A stretch of DNA of 59,788 nt from Verrucomicrobiaceae bacterium E54. GTDB lineage: Bacteria; Verrucomicrobiota; Verrucomicrobiia; Verrucomicrobiales; Akkermansiaceae. Of the stretch, positions 47,601 through 55,381 are shown in pieces; the first letter of the stretch is position 1; the number at the start of each line of letters is the position of its first letter. The position numbers and the translations under genes were made by a program. Under the pieces are notes generated by a model that ran no database searches, was not told the origin of the DNA, and was given only the letters and a program-made list of their open reading frames with translations. The stretch is from NCBI GenBank assembly GCA_022548915.1, contig JAKZES010000032.1, positions 1 through 59,788 on the forward strand, given 5' to 3'.

Positions 47601-48448
47601 CCATCAGCCATGACGGCAACTCGTCGAGCTTCGCCGTCAGCAGGCTCTTCGCCGGCATCGCGCCCATCGGCTGGCAGGTCCACTCGGTCGACAGCGAGGA
47701 AGTCCCCGCCGAGGCCGCCGCGCTGGCGATCGACGACGACCCCGACACGATCTGGCATACCGGTTACTCGTCCGGCACCACGCCCCACCCGCACCACCTC
47801 GCCGTCGATATGGGCGAACGCCGCTGGATCCGGGGTTTCACCTATCTTCCCCGCAACGACAACCTCGCGGGCGTCGTCCTCACCTACCGCTTCGAGGTCA
47901 GCGCCAATGGCAGCGACTGGACCGAGGTCGCCTCCGGCGAGTTCGACAACATCCGCAACAATCCGGTTCTCCAGGAAGTCGCCTTTGCCGCCCCGGTCGA
48001 GACCCGCTACTTCCGCTTCACCTCGCTTTCTGAAGTCAACGGCGATCCGCACGCCAGCGCTGCCGAGATCAACATCCTGCCCGGCGGGCTCGACGGCTTC
48101 CTCCGCGAGTCCGGCCACCAGACAACCCAACCGGAGTCCGACCCCGATGGCGACGGCCGGCCGTTGCTGCTGGACTACTACCTGCGCCTCGCCCCGGGCG
48201 CTTTCGCTGGTACCGCACCAATCCGCATCGACCCCGGCACCATCCCCCCCTCCGTGGTCGTCCAGCGCCGCCATCCGGTGCCCGACGTCGCCGCCACGCT
48301 CCGCGCCTCACACGACCTGATGTCGTGGTTCGATGCACCGGTGGATGCACTCGCCACCCTCGACCTCGGCAACGGTTCGGCGCGCGACACTTACACCCTC
48401 GGCGCCATCGCCGCCCCGCTCTTCCTGCGCCTACGGGTGGTTCGTTAA
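44618..48448 (+). CDS. Secreted multi-domain GH29 alpha-L-fucosidase
   Basis: The product is 1276 aa from ATG 44618, with signal peptide MISKLSTTLILALGGILQAS. Order: LamG-like module (about 22-226, shared with two upstream genes); galactose-binding-like domain (about 230-430); GH29 barrel (about 459-810) with FFIHFGPNTFNG, VKHHEGFCLYPSRYT and EVWFDGAN, where Asp654 is the predicted nucleophile; a first CBM32/F5-8C domain (about 820-935); a chitobiase-C-like segment (HFTIDGSDPTPDS); and a second CBM32 (about 1012-1155). It would release terminal L-fucose from complex glycans such as fucoidan or mucin. No PEP-CTERM is present. It is the last gene of the sigma/FecR/LamG run; a MITE-like repeat begins 26 nt after its stop. 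Confidence 0.92.
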   Translation: MISKLSTTLILALGGILQASVTTHLQVAFDGTLDGTTYTLGAGETDSTDTFGSHAGASVSGGKGLLGGGGDGFQFDPAAIGNLTGLNWVAETIVSFDSFSGGQLTIIDIQGDTDFRINNTGNALEAGYWDGSTWEGVSTALPAPGTAVHLALAWDAAASALTAYLDGTPIGTVDNGVFATPDTSNVSFGYLGRNGFDNRGIDGQLDAVSFATSGNPIQPIDFLLLPKPSAFSLANGDFETQSGSGEVQEVDGWFESSGVDFHDWVNVDPSNAAQYPSGQGNILNLSTSDGFIYQLLGPRTDADGGLRVSGNAILRHPGDPREFRPFRVSVYETDAGESGADGVHPSELSGAGLLDSKTFTAAELGFSSTPTGPELQPFSVDLSLGGATTGKLLWIVFDAEAGTDETGLDDFAVQALFSDPGPATPPSIEYATEHFIDPSDSEAVKLEKAAKILPEPKQVDWQRLENTFFIHFGPNTFNGAEWGTGFETPADFNPTALDATQWVDVIKRAGGKMLVLVVKHHEGFCLYPSRYTTHDVASSPWLGGTGDVVRAVADACAAEGIKLGIYLSPADLYQIESPFSYTDGSGYYGNGSAVRTSTIPTDPATFGSDPSQGRTPTPGFGSFQYEVDDYNRYFLNQLYELLTEYGDIAEVWFDGANPKQTNPPQSYNEAEWYEMIYALQPDACIAIGGPDVRWVGNETGYARETEWSVIPAPLSSATATDLGSRAQLVAGKTLSWFPAEADTKVLSGWFWKASHAVKTTQQLLDIYHASVGRNANLLLNLSPDTRGLIPDGQIAPLLEAFSVIEQTYATDLAAGGSITADSTLSGQPASNVLDGDLDTWWEPEAGNSTPTVTLTLPSATTFDRIVLQEAIATRSQRIEAFAVDAWNGSGWSEIGSATTVGHKRILLLPETTTDRVRIRITQSRLEPSLANVSLHQGATVVPSPVIGNRDAAGRVAITASGGSAIHFTIDGSDPTPDSPLYTGPVDLPLGGTVRAISHDGNSSSFAVSRLFAGIAPIGWQVHSVDSEEVPAEAAALAIDDDPDTIWHTGYSSGTTPHPHHLAVDMGERRWIRGFTYLPRNDNLAGVVLTYRFEVSANGSDWTEVASGEFDNIRNNPVLQEVAFAAPVETRYFRFTSLSEVNGDPHASAAEINILPGGLDGFLRESGHQTTQPESDPDGDGRPLLLDYYLRLAPGAFAGTAPIRIDPGTIPPSVVVQRRHPVPDVAATLRASHDLMSWFDAPVDALATLDLGNGSARDTYTLGAIAAPLFLRLRVVR

Positions 48449-48474
48449 GGCCTCCCGACGCTCCCGGCCGCCTC

Positions 48475-48681
48475 ATACCAACTCACGGAATATCCTGGTA
48501 GAATGGAGAATTTGGAAAGGTCTGATAATCAGTCGCTTCGCGATAGGGGAGTGGTCCGGGCGATTTTGCGCAATCTCGGCGTTGTTCGTCGATTGCGGTG
48601 CCCGCACCGCGCCCTCCTCTCGCCTTGACCTTGCGCAAAATCGCTCCGGCCATTCTACCAGCCTATTCCGTTCATTGGTAT
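48475..48681. repeat. MITE-like element with 32-bp terminal inverted repeats
   Basis: The 207-bp segment starts with ATACCAACTCACGGAATA and ends with the near-complement (TATTCCGTTCATTGGTAT). The 32-bp arms at 48475-48506 and 48650-48681 match at 27 positions. An inner perfect inverted pair CGATTTTGCGCAA lies at 48561-48573 and 48631-48643, and a small hairpin GCGGTG-CACCGC is at the centre. There is no reading frame worth noting. Structure fits a non-autonomous mobile element or a large intergenic repeat. No clear target duplication is seen. Confidence 0.6.
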
Positions 48682-48682
48682 C

Positions 48683-48770
48683 AGAGCCTGTCTGAAAATT
48701 GCTGCCAGTCGCGCCGACCGGTGGATTGGTCGTGAAACCAGCGGCCAACATCATTTTTCAGACAGGCTCT
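48683..48770. repeat. Short element with 16-bp perfect inverted repeats
   Basis: AGAGCCTGTCTGAAAA (48683-48698) and its exact complement TTTTCAGACAGGCTCT (48755-48770) enclose 56 bp. The arm resembles insertion-sequence ends. The right arm supplies the last codons of the DUF4091 gene, so that gene terminates within the element. Confidence 0.6.
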
Positions 48771-50907
48771 CGAGCACGATCTCGTTCACCCGTCGGACGT
48801 CCTCCGCGTGTCCACCGGGCTGCGAGCCGCGCGCCCAGGTGAAGTTCGCGAGCTCGGCGTCGAGTTTCGCCAGCGAAGCCTTCAATTCCAGGTTCGCGGA
48901 CTTGGCCGCATGCGCGCGCAGCAGGCGGATCTTCTCGAAAGTCTCGATCCCGTCCCGCAGCCGCTCGAAGCGCACCGACGAGCGGTCGCCGGGATAAACC
49001 AGGAAGCAATCCCCCGACGGCCACGAGGTGAAATCGGTCGAGACCAGCGGGTTCTCGACCCATGAATGGTAGGCCCAGCGGAGGAAGCCGTCGAAGCCGT
49101 TGGCTGCTGAGAACAGCGGCAGCCACTCCGACTCCGCAGGCGGCGAAAAGGTGAAGGTGTTCGGACGCGGCGGATGAGTGCAGACGTAGAAGGTCGTCTT
49201 GTGCCCCGCCACCCGCCGCTCGTCGAGCAACTCACGCGGAAACCGGTCGGTGTGGTTGATGATCGGCGACATGTCGTCGACGTCCTTGAGCAACTCGCTC
49301 GGATGATTGATCGCGGAGGCCACCCGGAGGCCCGGCGCGTGCTTCGCCAAGGTCGCCAGCGCCCCGCGCATCTGCGCGTCGGGTCTTTCATCCACCGCGA
49401 TCCGCGTCCGCTCCAGCCAGCCTTTCTCCTTCAGATGCCGGGTGAAGTCTTCCAGGAAGCTTCCCCAGAATTCGTCGAAGGCCGGCGTGCCCGGTTGCAG
49501 CGCGAGATCGACATGACGCCTCTCCGCCTCGTCGAAGTAGCGGAACTTCAACGACCACGGCAACATCGAGTAGCAGTGAATGCGCGCCTCCCCGAGGCCG
49601 CAGCGCTCGCTCATGAAGCCGACCCACCGGTCGAAAATCGAGTAGTCATAACTCCACGAACCGTCCGCCTTCTTCCGCCACTCGATCATGCTCGGGAAGT
49701 GGTCGTAGGTCTGACCGTTCCACGGTTCCTCGATGATCGAGCAGGTGATCGTCTTCTGTCCGGCGTCGGCCAGGCGTTTCATCGACGGCTCGAGCAGCGC
49801 CAGGTGCAGATCCGACCATGGCTCGACATCGTGCCACCGCGCCACCGCCTGCGGGTGCTGCCACAGGTCGAGGTGGAAAGCCCAGCGGTCCGGTGGCGGC
49901 AGCACCGCCGCGAGGACCCGCAACCGCACCGGAACCTCCAACCGGTCGGAGTCGGAAACCACCACCAGCGAGCCGCGGTATTCGCCCGCCGGCACGTCGG
50001 CCGGGACATCGATCGCGATCCACACCGGGCGGTTGCGACCCGCCGGCAGCGGCAGCGAGCTTGCCGAGTCGAGGATGTCTCCCTGCGGCACGCCATCGGC
50101 CAAGGTGTAGCGGACGAAGCGCGGCGCGATCTCGATCCGCTGGTCGCCGGAACTCAGCTCCGACGGACCGAAGCAGACGTTTTCCTGCGAGCGCTCCGAT
50201 TGCAGCACGACCTGCGCACTGACCCGCTCGCCTCGCCAGGCGGTCAGCTCGATCCCCCCGGCGAACGGGCGCAAGCCCCCGATTTCCCCCTCCGGCGGAT
50301 AGCGGAGATCGGTGGTGCCGATGCCGCCGCCGAGCCCGCCCGCCGGCTCCTCGGCATAGCCCTCGATCTCCACCAGGTGTCCGCCATTCTCCGCCCCGCG
50401 CGAATTGTCGAGGAAGGTCGTGCGCAGGTGGCGGACCTCGACCGGGTCGAAGCGGAACCTCACCCCCTCCGCCGTGGCGGCGATGCTGTTTCCGGTCATG
50501 TCCCCGAGCAGCTTCCACTCCTTGCCGTCGATGGAACCCTCGACCTTGAACTGGTAGATGCGACCGTCGGCCCAGTACGGCCAGACGTGGACCACCGACA
50601 GGCTTGTCGGCTCAGCAAGGTCCACCTGATGCCACACCGGCAGATTTTCGCAGGCCCAGTGATCGGACACGTCGCGATTGCCGTTCACCGCGCGGTCGGG
50701 CGTCTGCGAGTCCCAGTGCCCGCTCGCCGTGACTCGCGCGTCGAGGAACAGGTTCGCCCGTGAAGCCGCCGCCGGGTCCGCAAGCGGCTCGTAGCTCACC
50801 TTGCGGACCGGTGCGGCACTCACCAGCAGGCTGGCCGCCAGCCACGACAGCGCCAGCCGCGTGCCCATCCCCTGCGGTCGGAAGAGTCGGGGGGTATTCG
50901 ATTTCAT
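48751..50907 (-). CDS. Secreted F5/8C-DUF4091 (GH123-like) protein
   Basis: The product is 718 aa from ATG 50907, the start that puts a signal segment (MGTRLALSWLAASLLVSAAP) near the N-terminus. An F5/8 type C domain follows (about 45-185, GHWDSQTPDRAVNGNRDVSD). Next come a beta-sandwich (about 200-330) and an alpha/beta region ending in a DUF4091 domain. VDERPDA (Asp506-Glu507) corresponds to the Asp-Glu pair used by GH123 N-acetylgalactosaminidases in substrate-assisted catalysis. It probably cleaves GalNAc- or related sugar linkages outside the cytoplasm. Its last six codons lie in a 16-bp inverted-repeat arm. It follows the second PDZ/toroid gene by 40 nt. Confidence 0.8.
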   Translation of the reverse strand: MKSNTPRLFRPQGMGTRLALSWLAASLLVSAAPVRKVSYEPLADPAAASRANLFLDARVTASGHWDSQTPDRAVNGNRDVSDHWACENLPVWHQVDLAEPTSLSVVHVWPYWADGRIYQFKVEGSIDGKEWKLLGDMTGNSIAATAEGVRFRFDPVEVRHLRTTFLDNSRGAENGGHLVEIEGYAEEPAGGLGGGIGTTDLRYPPEGEIGGLRPFAGGIELTAWRGERVSAQVVLQSERSQENVCFGPSELSSGDQRIEIAPRFVRYTLADGVPQGDILDSASSLPLPAGRNRPVWIAIDVPADVPAGEYRGSLVVVSDSDRLEVPVRLRVLAAVLPPPDRWAFHLDLWQHPQAVARWHDVEPWSDLHLALLEPSMKRLADAGQKTITCSIIEEPWNGQTYDHFPSMIEWRKKADGSWSYDYSIFDRWVGFMSERCGLGEARIHCYSMLPWSLKFRYFDEAERRHVDLALQPGTPAFDEFWGSFLEDFTRHLKEKGWLERTRIAVDERPDAQMRGALATLAKHAPGLRVASAINHPSELLKDVDDMSPIINHTDRFPRELLDERRVAGHKTTFYVCTHPPRPNTFTFSPPAESEWLPLFSAANGFDGFLRWAYHSWVENPLVSTDFTSWPSGDCFLVYPGDRSSVRFERLRDGIETFEKIRLLRAHAAKSANLELKASLAKLDAELANFTWARGSQPGGHAEDVRRVNEIVLESLSEK

Positions 50908-50947
50908 CGGAAGTAGATCAGTCGGGATCGAAAATGCCGGCACATGC

Positions 50948-53227
50948 TCACGGCCGGCGACCGGTGAGATGGAGCGACTTCTTCGGTGCCTGCAGCACCA
51001 GCGCATACATCGCGTTGAAAAGGTCATCCTCGCCCATGTAGGGAGCTCCCATGTGGGGCTGGGTGAATTTCAGCCCGTAGCCCGGCTGCCAGGCGAGCGA
51101 GAACCACCACGCGTAGTCACGCATCATTTCCGAAAACCCGTCGGGGTCCACCAACTGCAATCCTAGTAGTCCAAGTCCTCCGCCGGGCTCGCCGTAGGCG
51201 TGGCTGTTGCGGAACCACGGATGTCGCTCCTTCATGATCCCGATCATCGCGTCCCGCATGTCCGGACGTTCGCCCCGGAGGTGGCAAGCCATCGCGAACA
51301 ACCCGGTGCGCGACCAGAACTCACCGAGATCCTTGTAGGAACGGTTGTAGCCGAGCGCGCCGTGACCCCCGTCCGCCGGATCGGACCACGACATTTCCAT
51401 GTAGGGCAGGAGCATTTCCCAAAGCCGGTCCTCCATCCCGCAGCGCATCGCCAACGCCTCGAAGACCAGCAGGTGGCAGGCGGGTGCCACCAGGGCCTTC
51501 TGGTCGTAGGGAAGACCGTCGGGACCGTGTCCGAGCGCGGGCACGTCCCACTTGCTCATGTGGCGACCGTCATAGGCCCAGTCGCGCATCGCCTCGAGAT
51601 GCGGCAGCACCCGCTCATCGCCGGTCCGCAGGTGCCACTCGGCGTAGAGGATTCCCATGAACGCGCCACCCCAGAAGCCGAGATTGCCGTGCTTCTCCGG
51701 GCGATCGAAGCGTGACAGCGACCACTCGACCGCGCGCTTCACGAGCTCCTCATGCTCGGCTTTCTCCGTTGCCAGCAGGGCCAGTCCCGCCAGGGTCGTG
51801 CGCTTGATGTCGCCGGACCACGCCCCGTCCTCCTGCTGGTTCTTCACGAGCCACCCGAGCATGTCGTCCACCAGCCGGGCCGCCTCCGGATCCTGCTTCG
51901 GATTCATCGTGGTGAAGGGCCGGGTGCGCCCGAGTTCGACCGGCAGGTTGACGATTTTGCCGCCCCGGATGACCCCGAGATCGAGGCTCGTCTCGCCGGC
52001 GGCCAGCGCAGCCTCGATCGCCCGCCCGAGTGCTGCTTCGTGACTCTCGTGGAACCAGGTCCAGCCGGGCGCCAGGTCGTTCACCGTCAAGGGGACCCCG
52101 CCCACCGAAACGATCGCATCGCCCCGCCGCAGGCCGGCCTTGGCGGCAGGTCCCTCCGGGCGCACCTCGATCACCGACAGCACCGTGTGCCGGTGCTCGG
52201 TCATTGCGGTGAATCCCAGCAGGCCAACCCCGAGTTTGTCCGGCCCGAGGCCGCCATTGGAGCGCCCGAAGAGCTTGCCGCCCGGCTCGAGGTGGATTCG
52301 GGCCGCGCGCGGCTCGGCGGCCACGACCATACCTTCACGGCTGGTCAGACGCAGTCCGAACGCCTTGCCCTGCAGTGCCTTCATCAATTCCGGCGGCACC
52401 TCCAGCCAGGCCCGTGCCCCTGCCGCCACCGCCGGCTTGCGCTCCTCCAAGGTGATCCCCTCGCAAGTCAGCTCCGCCGCCGTTCCGAATCCACCCCCGC
52501 TCCAGTCGCGGTCGATCACGAAACGCACGGCCTCGGCCTCGATGGGTTCCGCGAACTTCACCACCACCGGACCGCGCCGGTCCGCCACCTCGGCCCGATC
52601 ACTCGATCCGGCGGCCACCTCCTTCCAATCATTCCCTCCATGCCGGGCCTCCACCCGCCAATCCCTCGGCACGCCGTTGGTGAAGCCTCCCTGCCGCGGC
52701 AGCAGGCTCACTCCGTCGATCCGCCGCGGAGCGGAAAAGGCGAGACCGATCCAGTGCGGCGGCTTCGGCTGATCGCCTCCATACCGTGAATGCCAATCGG
52801 TCTTGGTATCGCCATCGAAGGCCTTGGCGCCCTCCGCGCCGGGCTGCTCGGACGAGGCGATCACCGCCCAGGCGGCCCGCGGCGCCACACCGCCCGGCAC
52901 CGCCGCTTCGGTCGTCGCGAAGACCTCGCCGGTGGCCGGGTCCAGTGCCTCGATCGCGACCTTTCCCGGAGCTCCGTCGGTGGTTCCAAAAAGATCGACG
53001 GACAGGATCCCCCGCCAGGCCCCGCCCGCCGCCTTCTCCTTCTCGGAAAGCCCGGGCACCGGGATCTCACCGACGGCGGAGTCTCCCGGCGGCAGCACCA
53101 CCGCCCGCTCGTCCCCCGGCAGATGCCAGGTCGCTTCGCGGCTGAACACCGGGTCCGGAAGCAGCGCGGCCCGGGGAGACCCGGCGACCATCAGCGGCAG
53201 AACGAGGGCAGTTCGAACAAGATTCAT
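50948..53227 (-). CDS. Secreted PDZ/alpha-toroid protein (DUF6288-like), copy 2
   Basis: The product is 759 aa from ATG 53227, with signal peptide MNLVRTALVLPLMVAGSPRA. It lacks the zinc ribbon and membrane helix of copy 1. After a beta-rich region (about 25-115) comes an F5/8C-like domain (about 118-255, AKAFDGDTKTDWHSRYGG). Then a PDZ domain (about 330-400; EVRPEGPAAKAGLRRGDAIV) and the all-alpha toroid (about 455-759; LVKNQQEDGAWSGDIKRTTL, GGGLGLLGLQLV) complete it. Domain order resembles copy 1 from the PDZ onward, so they are distant paralogs. It is cotranscribed with the DUF4091 glycosidase-like gene, which suggests carbohydrate-related work. No catalytic centre could be identified. Confidence 0.75.
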   Translation of the reverse strand: MNLVRTALVLPLMVAGSPRAALLPDPVFSREATWHLPGDERAVVLPPGDSAVGEIPVPGLSEKEKAAGGAWRGILSVDLFGTTDGAPGKVAIEALDPATGEVFATTEAAVPGGVAPRAAWAVIASSEQPGAEGAKAFDGDTKTDWHSRYGGDQPKPPHWIGLAFSAPRRIDGVSLLPRQGGFTNGVPRDWRVEARHGGNDWKEVAAGSSDRAEVADRRGPVVVKFAEPIEAEAVRFVIDRDWSGGGFGTAAELTCEGITLEERKPAVAAGARAWLEVPPELMKALQGKAFGLRLTSREGMVVAAEPRAARIHLEPGGKLFGRSNGGLGPDKLGVGLLGFTAMTEHRHTVLSVIEVRPEGPAAKAGLRRGDAIVSVGGVPLTVNDLAPGWTWFHESHEAALGRAIEAALAAGETSLDLGVIRGGKIVNLPVELGRTRPFTTMNPKQDPEAARLVDDMLGWLVKNQQEDGAWSGDIKRTTLAGLALLATEKAEHEELVKRAVEWSLSRFDRPEKHGNLGFWGGAFMGILYAEWHLRTGDERVLPHLEAMRDWAYDGRHMSKWDVPALGHGPDGLPYDQKALVAPACHLLVFEALAMRCGMEDRLWEMLLPYMEMSWSDPADGGHGALGYNRSYKDLGEFWSRTGLFAMACHLRGERPDMRDAMIGIMKERHPWFRNSHAYGEPGGGLGLLGLQLVDPDGFSEMMRDYAWWFSLAWQPGYGLKFTQPHMGAPYMGEDDLFNAMYALVLQAPKKSLHLTGRRP

Positions 53228-53307
53228 TGAGGAAGTAGTGTGGGCTTCGACAGGCACGGCAGACAAGCCATGCCTTGCCCCTGCGGATTCTGAATAAGAG
53301 CGGACGA

Positions 53308-53857
53308 TCAACCTTCCCGTATCCCGGGATCGACGACAGACAAGCTTCTCAGGACCGGTCTTCCCCACCAACCAGCCGGGCGAGTCTCCTGACGTCTCCC
53401 GAACCTCCAGCGATGCCGCTGCGCTGGTCGGACGCCGAAACCGATATCGGCTAAGACAGATGCAGCAGGAGAAGCCGTGGCCTGTGGCATGGGGCGCTGT
53501 TGGACTGGAGCGCCCGACTCGTCATCCTCGGGCAGGCGCACCGCGAGTTCCACCTTGAGGCGACCGACGCCTTTCGCAAGCCGCCACACGTCGCCGCTCA
53601 GGTAGGGCGCGTAGAGGTCATCAAAGTCACTACCGCTGAACTCCCACTCCAGCGGGCCGGACCACTCGCGGCCATCCATGCGGCGGATCAGTTCGCGCAC
53701 GGGAATCGACTCGCCCGAGGAAGCCGAGGCACCGTCTTCCACCGTCGCCTCCGTGATCAGGAACTTCTCGTCACAGTGGCCGCAGCGACCATGGCGACCC
53801 ACCCACGAGGGTTCGATCTCAACCGACTTCCGGCACTTCGGGGCAACGTGTCTTCAT
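53308..53857 (-). pseudogene. Frameshifted chimeric remnant of the zinc-ribbon/YdjY locus
   Basis: From ATG 53857 the sequence encodes MKTRCP, as in the PDZ/toroid protein at 35297-39019. An extra C in a run of four near 53845 then shifts the frame to a stop after 12 codons. Removing one C restores CPKCRKSVEIEPSWVGRHGRC and GHCDEKFLI, the same zinc ribbon. About 20 residues later the frame changes family: ESIPVRELIRRMDGREW, LEWEFSGSDFDDLYAPYLSG matches the C-terminal part of the YdjY lipoprotein at 34482-35300. Everything between those two points, over 1300 codons in the intact locus, is missing. The remaining frame to 53308 has no recognisable content. It is almost certainly not functional. 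Confidence 0.8.
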
Positions 53858-54041
53858 TCCTTCAGGATTCGTCTGCTACTGCGGGCCCTCCCCGCGTCGT
53901 TCAGGGCACGACCACCGCCCTGAATCAGAAGCACCACCGGTTGGTTGAGAAAACCACCACAGCGGCGTTGGAGCCCGGGGAGTTCGACCACTAAGGATAG
54001 TATTTTCACTCCAACTTTCTGGCCAGATCCAAGCGAAACGA

Positions 54042-55226
54042 ATGATGTGCATCACGAAAATCAGTCGAGTTCTCCTCCGTCGGGCAGCCTTTGCGCTGGC
54101 ATGCGTCATCCTTTCAGGGGCGGACCGTTCCCGCGCTGACGTGGTCTTCTCCGACACCTTCAACTACGGCACCACCAGCGCCTTCATCGCGGAAGGCGGG
54201 TGGACGTTCTGGAGCGGCACGGGTGGCAGCGCAGCCGGCAGCGGGTTTTGTTGGGGAAATCCCATCGTCCTCGAATACGAGCACCCGACGCCGCTGGCGG
54301 CCGGAGAGACGATCACCATGGACGCCGTCCTGAACCGACCATGGAGCGGTTATCTCTACGGTATGCGAATCGTTCTGTGGGACGGCACCGACGATGCCAG
54401 CCGGGTCGAGGTCGCCGGTGACAGCTATCAGGGAAATGCCCTGCCTCAGGTTTCCTACGCCGTGACCCCGGCGGACATCACTGCCGGACGCACCCATGTC
54501 ATCTTTCGCTACAGCCATGATGGCAACTGGGGCGAAACCCAGGAGGTCAGCTTCGCGGTGGACGCCGCCCCGACCGGCTGGACCTGGGGCAACGCGGCGG
54601 GGGGCAGTTGGGCGACGGTCGGTGACTGGTCGCCGGACGGCCCCGCCGATGCCGCGGATCAGTCAGCATCGATTCACCTGCTCGACATCACCGGTGAGCA
54701 AACCCTCACCCTCGACGGCAGCTACACGATCGGAAGCATCATCTTCGGCGACGCTGCCGGAGCCGACGGCAACTGGATCCTCGATCCCGGCACCGGCGGT
54801 TCGCTCACACTCAGCGCCCCGACCACGGGCCCGCCTGGCATCGAAGTCTTCAACCAGACCGCAACCCTGAACACCACACTCACCGGCACCGAGGGGGTGA
54901 CCAAGTCGGGCCCGGGCACGCTGGTCCTCGGCGCTGCCAACACCTACACCGGCGGCACCACCGCCCCGATCGACCGCGACGGTTGGAACACCTACGGCGC
55001 CGAATGGGATGCGAACAAGATCGTCTTCACCGTCAATGGCAAGCCGACGATGACCTACCCGAAGGTGCCGGACAAGGGAGCGGCGCAATGGCCCTTCGAC
55101 CAGCCGTTCTACCTGATCTTCTCGATGCAGATCGGCGGCAAGTGGGTGGGCGAGGCCGATCCCGACGACTACCCGGCCCACCTCGAGATCGACTGGGTCC
55201 GGGTCTACGAAAAACGGGAGTCCTGA
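54042..55226 (+). CDS. Chimeric protein: beta-strand-repeat N-part joined to GH16 C-terminal fragment
   Basis: The product is 394 aa from ATG 54042, with an N-terminal signal region (RRAAFALACVILSGADRSRA). Residues about 34-175 form a beta-sandwich. Residues about 180-306 belong to the autotransporter-associated beta-strand-repeat type, ending in VTKSGPGTLVLGAANTYTGG. Immediately after, at about residue 310 (nt 54970), the sequence becomes the C-terminal third of a GH16 glucanase: WNTYGAEWDANKIVFTVNGK, WPFDQPFYLIFSMQIGGKW, and EIDWVRVYE at the end. The GH16 catalytic EIDxxE motif is absent, as are the rest of the repeats and any C-terminal sorting signal. The frame is open throughout, so a protein may be made, but it is best read as a deletion fusion of two genes. 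Confidence 0.75.
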   Translation: MMCITKISRVLLRRAAFALACVILSGADRSRADVVFSDTFNYGTTSAFIAEGGWTFWSGTGGSAAGSGFCWGNPIVLEYEHPTPLAAGETITMDAVLNRPWSGYLYGMRIVLWDGTDDASRVEVAGDSYQGNALPQVSYAVTPADITAGRTHVIFRYSHDGNWGETQEVSFAVDAAPTGWTWGNAAGGSWATVGDWSPDGPADAADQSASIHLLDITGEQTLTLDGSYTIGSIIFGDAAGADGNWILDPGTGGSLTLSAPTTGPPGIEVFNQTATLNTTLTGTEGVTKSGPGTLVLGAANTYTGGTTAPIDRDGWNTYGAEWDANKIVFTVNGKPTMTYPKVPDKGAAQWPFDQPFYLIFSMQIGGKWVGEADPDDYPAHLEIDWVRVYEKRES

Positions 55227-55381
55227 AAGCGCCCACGCCACGCGCACCGTTCGCCTCCCCCGCCGCCTCCCCCGGAGAGGAACGAAGCGGCGAACCGGGG
55301 CTAAGGCGGCTGGACCCGCTCCGCCCCAACTCACCCATTCTTAAGCTTTGAATCGGGAGCATTCGGGTTTCAAGTTCGGGC

